64,000 nt of DNA from Algoriphagus sp. PAP.12. GTDB taxonomy: Bacteria; Bacteroidota; Bacteroidia; Cytophagales; Cyclobacteriaceae. The stretch is from assembly GCF_026652115.1 (NCBI RefSeq), contig NZ_JAPPSQ010000003.1, positions 1 to 64,000 on the forward strand, given 5' to 3'. Each line of letters starts with the position of its first letter. Positions within the stretch are counted from its first letter, which is position 1. Both the position numbers and the translations under genes were made by a program. The notes under the pieces were generated by a model. It made no database searches. It was not told the DNA's origin and was given only the letters and a program-made list of their open reading frames with translations. Positions 28,701 to 38,083 of this stretch are shown piece by piece.

Positions 28701-29615
28701 CTACCAAACGCCTTGCGCTTTCATATCCAAGGTGTACACAGCATCCATAGCCGTGATGAATAGTTTTTTCCGAGTTAAAGATCCAAAGACTACATTGGCA
28801 GTCCAATTTCCTGGAACAGGAATATGTGCTATTTGATTTCCTTTTTTATCAAAAACCGTAACACCATCACCAGTCAAATAGACATTTCCTCTCGAATCGA
28901 TAGTCATACCATCTGAGCCCATTTCTACAAACAAGGTTTTATTGGTCAAATATCCATCTTCTCGGATATCATAGCGATAGGTTTTTTTGGCTCCGATATC
29001 AGCGATATAAAGATGTTTTCCGTCTGGAGTACCCACCACTCCATTTGGCTTTACTAAATCATCCGCAACGCGGAATAGCTCAGTTCTGTCTTCAGAAAGG
29101 AAGTAAACATGTTGACCATCTTGTTCCATTTCTTCGCTTCTGATTCCATCCCAATAAGGTCTAGGATAGAGAGGATCTGTGAAATACAATCCACCTTTCG
29201 GACGAACCCAAAGGTCATTTGGGCCATTTAGTTTTTTTCCACGGAAACCTGATATCAAAACTTTTTCATTACCATCTGTATCCATGGACCAAAGCTCATT
29301 ATTTTCGTCAGCACAGGTCAGCAATGTCCCATCCAACATGAAATACATTCCATTGGAACGACCCGCATTATCTTTGAAAAGAGAAACTTCATTGGTATTC
29401 GCCTTCCATTTATAAATTTTATTATTTGGCTGATCGGTAAAAAAGACATCCCCAAATCTATTAACAGCTGGACCTTCTGTGAAGGAAAATCCATCCTGAA
29501 CTTTGACCAATTCAGCATCTTTGGCTACAAGGCCTTTTTTATCTTCAATCTGGGCGTAAAGTGCGGAGTTGGCCAAAAGTATTGCCAGTCCAAGTGTTCC
29601 TAATTTTTTTCTCAT
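28701..29615 (-). CDS. exported SMP-30/gluconolactonase-like beta-propeller
   Basis: A 304-residue protein with a signal peptide (about 1-22, ending NSALYA) and the SMP-30/Gluconolaconase/LRE fold: EGPAVNRFGDVFFTDQPNN, KLNGPNDLWV and PNGVVGTPDGKHLYIAD carry the conserved Glu, Asn and Asp that bind the divalent metal. It probably hydrolyses a sugar lactone in the periplasm. It starts 4 bases after the stop of the upstream propeller gene, so the two are co-transcribed. Confidence 0.85.
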   Translation of the reverse strand: MRKKLGTLGLAILLANSALYAQIEDKKGLVAKDAELVKVQDGFSFTEGPAVNRFGDVFFTDQPNNKIYKWKANTNEVSLFKDNAGRSNGMYFMLDGTLLTCADENNELWSMDTDGNEKVLISGFRGKKLNGPNDLWVRPKGGLYFTDPLYPRPYWDGIRSEEMEQDGQHVYFLSEDRTELFRVADDLVKPNGVVGTPDGKHLYIADIGAKKTYRYDIREDGYLTNKTLFVEMGSDGMTIDSRGNVYLTGDGVTVFDKKGNQIAHIPVPGNWTANVVFGSLTRKKLFITAMDAVYTLDMKAQGVW

Positions 29616-29619
29616 TGGT

Positions 29620-30519
29620 TTATTGTTGATTTCTTTCCATAGCTACTACGATTACATCCAAATCAGGACTGTAGGCCAGGCGGGTGATTCCATGATGTGT
29701 TTCTGACTCAAGGGTGCCTATGAGCTCCCAGTTTTTCTCATTCCATTTCCGAATATAAAGGGAATTTTCCCTTCCCATCATAAGAGTGTTTTTGTCAAGC
29801 CAAATAAAATCCTGAGAGCCAGCCAAACTTAAACCTAAATCCGTTTTGACCATGGTTTCTAAATCATAGCCATACATTTCAAAGGCTTTTCCATCAGGTA
29901 GCTCGGCAGAATTCTCTGTTGACAAATAAGTTATCTGATTAGTTTTTGGTCTTCTGACAATAGATCTACCAATTGCTTCATCCATTTCCACCAAGTCATT
30001 TCGACCTCTTGCATAGATCAATTGATGTGGCTCTCCCAAGACAAACATGGCGGCTTTGTTATCATACCAATCATAATATCCAACCGGCTCGATGTCATCA
30101 TAAAGGAGTTCCGGTTCTCCAAAATTGGTAGGGTAGAGCCATAGTCTTTGCTTTTGATCTGGCTCCATCACCACTGCCGCTATATATTGACCGCATTCTG
30201 TGATTCTTGGAGAATATTCACTTCTATCACCTGTTTTGGTCAAGTTGGTAAATTTCCCACTTTCAAAATTATAGACAATGATATCATGGTTTCCTTTATC
30301 ATCTGCTGCCGAAAAGACCATTTGATAATCATTGATAAAAGAGGGTTGATTATCATATTCGACTCGATCAGTGATGGCTTTTTCCGACCCGGATACCAAT
30401 TGTAAGCTTTTTCCTTTTCCCTTGGTTTTGATTTCCCAGAGATCTGTAGAAGTTTGTGCCTGGGCCACGAAAGCTCCCAAAACGAGTGAAAGGGTACAAG
30501 CAAGAATTTTATTATTCAT
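29620..30519 (-). CDS. exported TolB/PD40-type beta-propeller protein
   Basis: A 299-residue protein with a signal peptide (about 1-21, ending FVAQA) and PD40-type blades such as SEYSPRITECGQYIAAVV and ITRLAYSPDLDVIVVA. Such propellers bind proteins or sugars and have no fixed enzymatic role. It is transcribed with the SMP-30-like gene, which suggests a shared substrate or pathway. The specific function is unknown. Confidence 0.72.
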   Translation of the reverse strand: MNNKILACTLSLVLGAFVAQAQTSTDLWEIKTKGKGKSLQLVSGSEKAITDRVEYDNQPSFINDYQMVFSAADDKGNHDIIVYNFESGKFTNLTKTGDRSEYSPRITECGQYIAAVVMEPDQKQRLWLYPTNFGEPELLYDDIEPVGYYDWYDNKAAMFVLGEPHQLIYARGRNDLVEMDEAIGRSIVRRPKTNQITYLSTENSAELPDGKAFEMYGYDLETMVKTDLGLSLAGSQDFIWLDKNTLMMGRENSLYIRKWNEKNWELIGTLESETHHGITRLAYSPDLDVIVVAMERNQQ

Positions 30520-30776
30520 GTTTCGATTTCATTCTGAGCCGACCAAATTACAAAATCAAAGGAAGAAAGAACCATTTTCTTATATTGATTATTCAAACAG
30601 AAAAATGCCTAGGTAAAAGGCACGTCAATTCTTATTTTACACAAAATATTGTTCTGAACCGTTCATAACCGAACACTTTTTTGTACGGATATTATGCAAT
30701 CAAAAATTGGAAAGTGCTTAAAAACCGAAATGAGGGCACATTTAGGCACTGGCATCCTTTTCGTACTTCTGCTAGC

Positions 30777-31082
30777 ATGAAAGCAATCACCAATCGGCTA
30801 AGTCAATTTCCTCTGGAGTTGATATTTTGGATAGGAAGTATTGTAGCGATTTTGACAATTGATCCATCAGTTTCAAATCACTTCACACTTTGTCCATTAG
30901 AAAACTTGGGGTTTGACTGGTGTCCGGGATGTGGATTGGGAAGATCTATGAACTTACTCGCAAGAGGGGAGTTCCAAGCCTCCTGGTCAATGCATCCTCT
31001 AGCGATGCTCGCCTATGTAGTGATCTTCTCTAGAATTTGGAATTTGATTAAAAACCTAAAAACAACACACAATTATGGCTAA
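30777..31082 (+). CDS. DUF2752 small membrane protein
   Basis: A 101-residue protein with two membrane segments (about 12-30 and 72-90) and the DUF2752 hallmark cysteines in TLCPLENLGFDWCPGCGLGRS. I use the ATG at 30777; the upstream 32 codons of open frame look non-coding. The cysteine-rich CPGCGLGR loop is conserved in the family, whose function is unknown. It overlaps the TM2 gene by 8 bases, a pairing common in Bacteroidota. Confidence 0.82.
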   Translation: MKAITNRLSQFPLELIFWIGSIVAILTIDPSVSNHFTLCPLENLGFDWCPGCGLGRSMNLLARGEFQASWSMHPLAMLAYVVIFSRIWNLIKNLKTTHNYG

Positions 31083-31458
31083 TGTATTAAGACACCTTCC
31101 TGAATTGGAGGGAATGGAACTGGGCTACATCCAGGGATTGATGAAAAACATGGATGACGATCAAGCTTCACTATTTGCTCAAGTTTATCGTGCCCGCAGA
31201 AAGGATTCACAAATGATCTTGATTTTGACCTTGCTTGGTTTCTTTGGATTCGCAGGTCTTCACAGATTCATATTAGGCCAAATCGGACTAGGTATCCTTT
31301 ACATTTTGACTGTAGGTCTATGTTTCATCGGTACCATCGTGGATTTGGTCAACTACAAAAGCTTGGCCTATGAATACAATGTGAAAATGGCCCATGAGAC
31401 TTTGGCAATGCTTTCTAGCACCATGCCTGGAATGGGAGAAGATACTTCTAACTCATAA
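31075..31458 (+). CDS. TM2 domain membrane protein
   Basis: A 127-residue protein with an N-terminal soluble part (about 1-40) and a TM2 domain (about 45-100): two membrane helices around the motif GLHRFILGQIGLGI with GTIVDLVNY at the end. TM2 proteins are of unknown function. Translation is coupled to the DUF2752 gene by an 8-base overlap, and a strong terminator follows. Confidence 0.85.
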   Translation: MANVLRHLPELEGMELGYIQGLMKNMDDDQASLFAQVYRARRKDSQMILILTLLGFFGFAGLHRFILGQIGLGILYILTVGLCFIGTIVDLVNYKSLAYEYNVKMAHETLAMLSSTMPGMGEDTSNS

Positions 31459-31490
31459 ATATTACCTGATTACCACTTAACACCAACCTG

Positions 31491-31517
31491 AGCCCCGAAA
31501 TTTCGGGGCTTATTTTT
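31491..31517. terminator. bidirectional terminator (perfect 20-base palindrome)
   Basis: AGCCCCGAAATTTCGGGGCT is a perfect palindrome followed by TATTTTTTT on the plus strand. It separates the TM2 gene from the convergent VLRF1-like gene. Confidence 0.88.
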
Positions 31518-32219
31518 TTACCAATCATCTTCATCAGGTTCACTTTCTTTTGAACCTGAAAGCACTATTTCAATCTTTTTATCAGGGTTTGGTAACCAAT
31601 GAAACTGATTTATAAGCTTTCCTGCTAATTCCAATTCTTCATAAGAACCTTGATGAAAATGAAATGGCAATGACCTTAAAAGTTCCGAACCTGATTCAAA
31701 AGGGGGAGTAGTTTCACTTCCAAAAAAATAGGGCCAGAGAGTTTTTGCGCAAGAAATCCCCCAAACTGAAATAGGAAATTCCTTTTCATATCTATTCAAT
31801 CTTTCACTGATATCCTCAAAAAACCGCTCAGTTTCTTCTAATCGAATCCTAGAACCAGCTCTTGATTTCCCTTTGGTTTTAAGATGCTTGATTTGGGATT
31901 TTCCCTGTTTTTGACGGACCATATAAGCTCTGAAAACTTTATGATCCAAAAGCTCTTTTTCATGAAAATAGCCAACAACAGCTTGACCGGCCTTAATGGC
32001 CACCAAAACACAATGGAAGTTGTCTATTGTATTCAGCTTTTCATTTTGCCAATTCATATTCCAGGGTAGAAAAACTCTAGCTACCCAGTCCTCCTGATCA
32101 GAAAGTACTAATTGGTGTTTATCAGAGGAATAGGAAATTTCCCAACCTCTTGATTTTGCAAGTTCTAAAACTTGCCCAAACTGTTCAGGAAGGATTATTT
32201 CAGAATTGGGGATTTTCAT
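31518..32219 (-). CDS. bVLRF1-like peptidyl-tRNA release factor homologue (Vms1/ANKZF1 type)
   Basis: A 233-residue protein with a eukaryotic-type release-factor fold. The stretch VRQKQGKSQ (residues 101-109) followed by KSRAGSRIR (118-126) matches the core of Vms1 and ANKZF1, whose conserved Gln in the GxxQ motif cuts peptidyl-tRNA on stalled 60S subunits; here the Gln is Q109. Upstream VLVAIKAGQAVVGYF is the expected beta-hairpin. There are no ankyrin or zinc-finger additions. A bacteroidetal branch of this family has been described from sequence. I start at the ATG at 32219; the frame extends 15 codons to a TTG that would almost abut the divergent gene. A role in ribosome rescue is inferred. 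Confidence 0.72.
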   Translation of the reverse strand: MKIPNSEIILPEQFGQVLELAKSRGWEISYSSDKHQLVLSDQEDWVARVFLPWNMNWQNEKLNTIDNFHCVLVAIKAGQAVVGYFHEKELLDHKVFRAYMVRQKQGKSQIKHLKTKGKSRAGSRIRLEETERFFEDISERLNRYEKEFPISVWGISCAKTLWPYFFGSETTPPFESGSELLRSLPFHFHQGSYEELELAGKLINQFHWLPNPDKKIEIVLSGSKESEPDEDDW

Positions 32220-32269
32220 AGGTACTCCGCTGGCATTTCGAGTATATTTGTGCAAATAAAACAAAAAAG

Positions 32270-32791
32270 ATGGACCAGGACCTTGAATTTCTTTTCTCCA
32301 AAATTACAGACCCCAATGAATCTGAAGCTTATGTTTTTGCCGATAAATTAGGTTTGAAAGCTAATGATGAAGCAAAAGACAAACTATTGGAATTAGTAAA
32401 AGGTGAAAATTGGGAAGTCGCTTATCTAGCTTGTCGAGCACTTTCCAAAACCATTTGGCAAGATGAAGCTTTGGACGCCATCTTTGATGTTATTTTTGAT
32501 AGGAAAAATAAAAACCTCCAAGGGGCTTTCGTTCAGATCTTGGAGGAGTATGATCTAAGCCTTCGGTTTGTTGATATTTTTAGAGTTTATCTATTTGGAA
32601 ATTTCAAAGCTTCCACTTTGGCAAAAGACTATCTGGACCAGGTGGAATTTGAAATTACCCCAAGAACGATCCGAAAAGCTGAAAAGCATTGGAATCATTA
32701 TATACACAACCCAGAAGATGAGGGTAGCATGGCCATCAAAAAAGCAGAGATTGAGCCTATGTTACTGGAAATGAAAGAATTATTTTCATAA
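32270..32791 (+). CDS. HEAT-repeat-like helical protein
   Basis: A 173-residue all-helical protein with HEAT-like repeats in the first 120 residues (for example GENWEVAYLACRALSKTIW and KNLQGAFVQILEEYD). No signal peptide or catalytic motif. It is divergent from the VLRF1-like gene with a 50-base shared promoter region, and is followed 40 bases later by an unknown gene. HEAT proteins are usually scaffolds. Confidence 0.6.
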   Translation: MDQDLEFLFSKITDPNESEAYVFADKLGLKANDEAKDKLLELVKGENWEVAYLACRALSKTIWQDEALDAIFDVIFDRKNKNLQGAFVQILEEYDLSLRFVDIFRVYLFGNFKASTLAKDYLDQVEFEITPRTIRKAEKHWNHYIHNPEDEGSMAIKKAEIEPMLLEMKELFS

Positions 32792-32831
32792 TCTGTCACA
32801 ACATTTCTAACTTTCTGTAGTTTTTTAATAG

Positions 32832-33452
32832 ATGAGAAAGTTGGAAGTTGTAGAGCGTCACCATGCATTTTTTTTGGATTCCGGATTTATTTATGATCCG
32901 GCTTTCTCTTTGTATACCAAGCAATTTCCCCACGGAAAACAGGCAGTTTTTCTCCATTTCACAGACTCAGAAGATGGCAACCTTTTAGAGTACTCATTGG
33001 GAGTACGCATTGATCAGGTAGAAAATATTATCCATAAATTTTTACCCTCACTTTCTGATTATTCGGAACGAAGTCTGACTTTGGTGCAAACGCCCAATAA
33101 GATTGGAAAAGAATTACCTAGGGTTTTTCATGTTTCCACAAATTGGGAGCTTTCCCAAGTTATGATGAAAGCAGAGAAATTCTTTGTATCAGATGGTTTC
33201 CCTTGGTTAGATCAAATGATAGATCCGGTTTTGTTAGAACGGGCCTTCTTTCATAAAAGAGACTATTCTTTCAAAACCCAAAACTTCATCTACAATGCAT
33301 TCAGAGCAACGGCATTAGCCAAATTATTCAACCCGAAAGACTATCACATTATTCGCGATGGATTTCTTAGTCAAATTAATCGTCAACAAATGACACCTTT
33401 TACAATTGCCTCTTACTTACAATTTTTGAGCTTTTTGGATCAATTGCATTAG
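32832..33452 (+). CDS. uncharacterised 206-residue protein
   Basis: I do not recognise this protein. It is soluble, with mixed alpha/beta character and many aromatic residues (RHHAFFLDSGFIYDPAFSLY, FHKRDYSFKTQNFIYNAF). No signal peptide, membrane segment or nucleotide-binding motif is visible. It is probably co-transcribed with the HEAT-like gene. Its stop codon overlaps the stop of convergent hrpB by 4 bases. Confidence 0.6.
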   Translation: MRKLEVVERHHAFFLDSGFIYDPAFSLYTKQFPHGKQAVFLHFTDSEDGNLLEYSLGVRIDQVENIIHKFLPSLSDYSERSLTLVQTPNKIGKELPRVFHVSTNWELSQVMMKAEKFFVSDGFPWLDQMIDPVLLERAFFHKRDYSFKTQNFIYNAFRATALAKLFNPKDYHIIRDGFLSQINRQQMTPFTIASYLQFLSFLDQLH

Positions 33453-35935
33453 CTCTTTCTCTTTACTCCACGAATAGCTTCGGCAGAATTGGGATCTTCT
33501 GGCCATTCATGCTTAGGGTACCTTCTTTTCAATTCCTTTTTGACCTCAAAATATCCGTTTTCCCAAAAGCTTTTCAGATCTTGAGTTAACTGTACAGGTT
33601 TAAATCCAGGAGAAAGCAATTCAATCAATAGGGGAGTCTTACCCTGATTTACACGGGGAGTTTCGGTCATTCCAAATAATTCCTGAAGGCGTACAGATAG
33701 CAAAGGTATATCTCCATCTTTTCGATATTGGATCTGGATCATACTTCCAGAAGGAACTTCCAATTTAGCTGGTGTAAGTTTGTTTAACTCTTGCTGCAAT
33801 TCATAATCCAGACTATGGGTTAAAATCTCTTTCAGATTGATTTTCAATAAGTCTTCATTCTTTTGAATATTGGTCAAATATGGAGAGATCCATTCACTTG
33901 CTGATTCACAAAGACCTGAAATAGACCAGTTTGGCAACCTATCATCTTGATTCCATATTCTTAATGAATTCACCCGATGGATCAGTTGCATGACCTGATC
34001 ATCAAAGCTCAACAAGAATTCACCTTCTTCTTTAATTGCTTCTAAAATAGCTTGTTGAGCTTTTTCTGAGCTATAATTTTTAAGTGGCCTAGATCCCAAA
34101 ATGATGGCTCCGATCCTAACTTCAGTCAAAGCAATCAGTCCTCCTTTTTTTCGATCCCATTCAAACACTTCTTTGGTTTTCACCAAGGGCATCAAATCTT
34201 TAGGATTCAAAGGTGCTGCTGACCAAATTTTACCCATTCCATCTCGAGCATCTACCTCAGCAACTGCCAACCAGGATTCATGAGCCAAATCATCTCTATG
34301 ACCTATTTGAGCTATTTTCCCATTCGCCAATTGGAATTGGGCATTGTTGCCAGGTCTGGCGGAAGCAATTCTTTCTGGATAGGCATAGGCTAAAAGAATC
34401 CCTGTTTGCCAAGGATCAACCGGACTATTTTCAGCTTCAATTTTGAATAGCCTTCGATATTGCTGAGCGACTTTTTCAATCTTTTTGATTCGAGGAATAC
34501 TATGCCCGCGAGATCTAAATCTTCTTAATGCTTCAATCCTCAAATTCAGATCAACTCCAGCATCTGGGCCTAATGGATCTCTTTCTTCGATAATAGCTGC
34601 TATGTCTGTTCCTAGTCCCAAAATGTTATGCTCCTCAGCATAAAGCAGCATATGGGCAATTCGTGGATGGCATGGCAAGGAATGAATTTCTTTTCCATGC
34701 TCAGTTAAACCATCCTCATTAATTGCATCTAATGATTCCAAAGTCTTTTCAGCTAAGGCTAGATTCCCTTTCGGAGGGGGAGTCAACCAGGTCATTTCTC
34801 GGATATCAGATTTTCCCCAAGCCATCATATCTAATACCAGCCCAGTTAAATCTGCCTCCATCAATTCAGGAGTTCTGAATTCCTGTAATTGATTTTGTAC
34901 ACCTTTGTTCCAAAGACGATAGGCGTGGCCAGCGGTCAATCTTCCAGCTCTACCACTTCTTTGGTCTGCTGAATCTTGACTTATTCTATGTAATTCCAAT
35001 TTTGAGAGTCCAGAACGTGGATCAAATCGGTTTGATTTAGCAAAGCCAGAGTCAACAACCACTTTCACTCCTTCGATAGTCAAAGACGTTTCTGCGATAT
35101 CCGTTGACAATACAACTTTCCTTTTCCCAGTAGGGTTAGGTTGAATAGCTCTGTTTTGCTCACCTGGAGAAAGTTGTCCATACAAGGGAAGAATTTGATC
35201 TTCAGGAAGTGACTTTCGAAGGATAGATTCAGCCTTTTTGATATCTCCCTGACCCGGTAAAAAGACCAAGAAATCACCCTCATGACTTTTCGCCAAAGAT
35301 GAAATTACACGAGCCGTATCTTCCCCAATATGATATTCATCAACAGGGTTGAGGTAGTTGACTTCAACAGGATATTGTCGTCCCTTACTTTCAATAACAG
35401 GAGCTTCAAGTAGTTGAGACAATTCTTCGCTATTGATAGTCGCAGACATCAACAAAATCCTCAAGTCTGGACGGAGTACTTGCTGGACTTCACGGCATAA
35501 TGCCAGAGCCACTTCTGAGTGGAGATTTCGTTCATGAAACTCATCAAATATCACCAAACCAACATCTGACAATTCGTTATCGGAATGCATCATTCTGGTC
35601 AAAATCCCTTCGGTAATTACCTCAAGTCGGGTTTCTGTTGAGATTCGAGACTCAAATCGTATTCTGTAACCTATTGTTTTCCCTACTTCCTCCCCAAGCA
35701 TGGAAGCCATGCGGGTTGCAATACTTTTAGTCGCTAATCTTCTTGGTTCGAGCATCAGAACCTTTTTTCCCTGAAGCCATTTTTCCTTCAACAGAGCCAA
35801 AGGTAGGAGTGTACTCTTACCTGCTCCCGGAGGTGCTTGGACTATTAAGGAATTAGAATCTGAAAGAGCCTTCTTTACCGAAGGAATAATCTCCGAAACA
35901 GGAAGATCAAAGGAATTGAAATCAAATCTTGACAT
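33449..35935 (-). CDS. hrpB: ATP-dependent helicase HrpB
   Basis: An 828-residue DEAH-type superfamily 2 helicase. Walker A is APPGAGKSTLLPLALL (GAGKST 37-42), motif II is IFDEFHERNLHSEVAL, motif III is LLMSATINSEEL, and motif VI is QRSGRAGRLTAGHAYRLW. The helicase-associated and HrpB-specific C-terminal domains follow (about 430-828). The length matches E. coli HrpB (about 820). The RNA substrate is unknown. It is monocistronic, overlapping the neighbouring gene's stop. Confidence 0.94.
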   Translation of the reverse strand: MSRFDFNSFDLPVSEIIPSVKKALSDSNSLIVQAPPGAGKSTLLPLALLKEKWLQGKKVLMLEPRRLATKSIATRMASMLGEEVGKTIGYRIRFESRISTETRLEVITEGILTRMMHSDNELSDVGLVIFDEFHERNLHSEVALALCREVQQVLRPDLRILLMSATINSEELSQLLEAPVIESKGRQYPVEVNYLNPVDEYHIGEDTARVISSLAKSHEGDFLVFLPGQGDIKKAESILRKSLPEDQILPLYGQLSPGEQNRAIQPNPTGKRKVVLSTDIAETSLTIEGVKVVVDSGFAKSNRFDPRSGLSKLELHRISQDSADQRSGRAGRLTAGHAYRLWNKGVQNQLQEFRTPELMEADLTGLVLDMMAWGKSDIREMTWLTPPPKGNLALAEKTLESLDAINEDGLTEHGKEIHSLPCHPRIAHMLLYAEEHNILGLGTDIAAIIEERDPLGPDAGVDLNLRIEALRRFRSRGHSIPRIKKIEKVAQQYRRLFKIEAENSPVDPWQTGILLAYAYPERIASARPGNNAQFQLANGKIAQIGHRDDLAHESWLAVAEVDARDGMGKIWSAAPLNPKDLMPLVKTKEVFEWDRKKGGLIALTEVRIGAIILGSRPLKNYSSEKAQQAILEAIKEEGEFLLSFDDQVMQLIHRVNSLRIWNQDDRLPNWSISGLCESASEWISPYLTNIQKNEDLLKINLKEILTHSLDYELQQELNKLTPAKLEVPSGSMIQIQYRKDGDIPLLSVRLQELFGMTETPRVNQGKTPLLIELLSPGFKPVQLTQDLKSFWENGYFEVKKELKRRYPKHEWPEDPNSAEAIRGVKRKS

Positions 35936-35940
35936 GGGCT

Positions 35941-35982
35941 ACAAAAATAAAAAGGCCATCAGGAATAATCCCGATGGCCTTT
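35941..35982 (-). terminator. intrinsic terminator of the DUF2911 gene
   Basis: On the minus strand AAAGGCCATC pairs with GATGGCCTTT around a loop, followed by TTATTTTTG. It lies about 18 bases beyond the DUF2911 stop. Confidence 0.85.
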
Positions 35983-36000
35983 AATTGTTTTCAAAATTAT

Positions 36001-36510
36001 TTACTTGGCAGCCAATTTTGCAGATGCCTCGCCATATTCCCACTTCACAGTAAGTTTTCCATCCTTGATTTCATATTTCAATCTTTCTTCCATCGTAGAA
36101 GATTGCCCAGAAGGAACACTAACGCGTAATTGATCCTCAGCAGCATCATAATTGAAGGCTCCCCATTGCTTAGCAACTTTATTAAAGATGAATGTAGATT
36201 GATATTCATCAGGGATAATAAAGAAACTGTAGGTGCCTGCCGGAAGCTCTTTTCCCTCTACCATCAAATCTTTAGTGGTGGTAAATGTAGTTGCTTCATT
36301 GGCACCAGCTCTCCAAACCTGACCTAACGGAACCAAATCACCCCAAATAACTCTACCTTTTACAGCAGGTGAAGAGTAATTAACAGTGATTTTGGCATCG
36401 CCAACGGCACCTTCGGCTGTTTTTGCAGGGCTAGGTTTTTCCTGAGCGAATACTGCAGCAGCAAATCCGGCAAAAAGAAGTAATGAAAATAGACTTTTCT
36501 TAAAGTTCAT
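36001..36510 (-). CDS. exported DUF2911 protein
   Basis: A 169-residue exported protein: signal peptide about 1-22 (ending AAAVFA), then a DUF2911 domain with the typical sequence ITVNYSSPAVKGRVIWG, VPLGQVWRAGANEATTF and GTYSFFIIP. The family is common in Bacteroidota periplasm; its function is unknown. It stands alone with its own terminator. Confidence 0.88.
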   Translation of the reverse strand: MNFKKSLFSLLLFAGFAAAVFAQEKPSPAKTAEGAVGDAKITVNYSSPAVKGRVIWGDLVPLGQVWRAGANEATTFTTTKDLMVEGKELPAGTYSFFIIPDEYQSTFIFNKVAKQWGAFNYDAAEDQLRVSVPSGQSSTMEERLKYEIKDGKLTVKWEYGEASAKLAAK

Positions 36511-36590
36511 GGGTTTTGATTTTATTTTGATTTAAAGGTTATTTCTATTCAACAATAAATCTAATAACTGAAAAATAGAATTAAATGTTG

Positions 36591-37739
36591 TTAAATCTTC
36601 ACCCAAGCCTCTTTTTCGTTGCTTTCAACGATAGCTTCACCGATGATCAATTCTCTCAATCCATCAGCAAAAGTTGGGAAAGAAGCTTTCTCAGGCATTT
36701 TTCCTTCTCTCACAGCTGCATAAACTTCTTTGAATAGCTGCTTGGAAGTATCAGGAAATCCTTCTTGGTGACCTCCTGGGAAACTAACCAAGGATCTGGC
36801 TCCTTCGTCTACCAAAGCTGGATCTTTCATCAAAACTTGGTTTAATCCATCTCGCTTACCAATCCAAAGTTCATTAGGTTTCTCTGCGTTGAATTCAAAG
36901 TTTGCCTTTGAGCCGGAGATTTCAATATTCAATCGGTTTTTACGACCAGCATTTACCTGGCTAACCGTAATGGAACCTGTATTACCATTATCAAAACGAA
37001 GTAAAACAGTCGCATAATCCTCAGAAGTTACAGGATATTCTTTGTAATCGGATGGATCCAAAGCTTTCCCGGAGAACGTTTCAATTGCCTTCAAAGGCTT
37101 CAATCTTTTTTTGTGAACGGTAGAGAAATCAGCCATAACAGCCGTAATCTTCAATCCAGTCACATATTCAGTCATATCCAAAAGGTGAGAACCAATATCA
37201 GCTACAGCTCTCGATCCACCTGATTGATCCGGCTCCAATCTCCAGTTGTAATCGGTATTGAAGAAAAGCCAATCCTGTAGGTAAGATCCCATCACAGAAT
37301 AAACTTCTCCCAATTCGCCTTTTTCTCTCATCACTTTCATCTGTCTTACCATTGGGTAATAGCGCAAATTAAAGTGAACGGCATTGATTAGTCCTTTTTC
37401 AGCAGCAAGTGACACCAATTCCTCTGCTTCAGCAATGGTATTTGCCAAAGGCTTCTCACAAATCACATGCTTTCCAGCAAGTAAACAAGCTTTGGTTTGT
37501 GGGAAATGAAGGAAATTTGGCGTACAAATATGAACCACTTCGATGCTGTCATCTTTCAGCATATTTTCAAAAGTGTAAGCAGAAGGAATTCCCAATTCAT
37601 CCGCTTTAGCATCAGCAACCTGCTGATTAACTTCCACAAGAGCAGTGACTTCGATATTTGGAATTCTTCTCAATGCTTCCAAATGAGCTGGCCCGATAAA
37701 TCCAGTACCAACAATCGCCACTTTGATCTTTTTCGACAT
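36591..37739 (-). CDS. Gfo/Idh/MocA-family oxidoreductase
   Basis: A 382-residue NAD(P)-dependent dehydrogenase. The Rossmann motif VAIVGTGFIGPAHLEAL opens the protein, the ICEKPLANTIAEAEEL motif (with the conserved EKP) is near residue 95, and DIGSHLLDMTEY near residue 180 carries the catalytic Asp/His. It probably oxidises a sugar, inositol or related polyol; the substrate is not readable. No sugar genes adjoin it. Confidence 0.9.
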   Translation of the reverse strand: MSKKIKVAIVGTGFIGPAHLEALRRIPNIEVTALVEVNQQVADAKADELGIPSAYTFENMLKDDSIEVVHICTPNFLHFPQTKACLLAGKHVICEKPLANTIAEAEELVSLAAEKGLINAVHFNLRYYPMVRQMKVMREKGELGEVYSVMGSYLQDWLFFNTDYNWRLEPDQSGGSRAVADIGSHLLDMTEYVTGLKITAVMADFSTVHKKRLKPLKAIETFSGKALDPSDYKEYPVTSEDYATVLLRFDNGNTGSITVSQVNAGRKNRLNIEISGSKANFEFNAEKPNELWIGKRDGLNQVLMKDPALVDEGARSLVSFPGGHQEGFPDTSKQLFKEVYAAVREGKMPEKASFPTFADGLRELIIGEAIVESNEKEAWVKI

Positions 37740-38083
37740 AGGTTATTAGGTTTTATAAATTTTAGATTCACTCGGATTTTGTAATAGCATTCCTAGTGAG
37801 TATTGCTAGTGCAAAAAAATCAGGTTGTTTGGAAATTTTGTCATAGCACTGCTATGGTAAAATTGAAAACAGCTGAACTAGGCTGATTTTAAAGCAATTG
37901 CAATTCGGAATTGAATTCCTATTACATATTTCGAGTTTAAAGTTTCAAATTAGGAAAAATGCTTCTAAATCACTCAAGTGAATTTTATCATTTTATAAAT
38001 TTTAAAGAGTTTTTGTAGAGTTGTTTAGCTTTTAGAGCAAAAATTTGTGACTTATTCCTTGAAAATCAGATGAAAAGCTAAAA
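37740..38083. other. intergenic region with a 15-base palindrome
   Basis: About 344 bases without an ORF between the oxidoreductase gene and the end of the MBL hydrolase gene. The notable feature is the perfect dyad CATAGCA-C-TGCTATG at 37842-37856, flanked at mismatched distance by TTTT and AAAA, in the probable 5' region of the oxidoreductase gene. Otherwise AT-rich with nothing recognisable. Confidence 0.5.
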
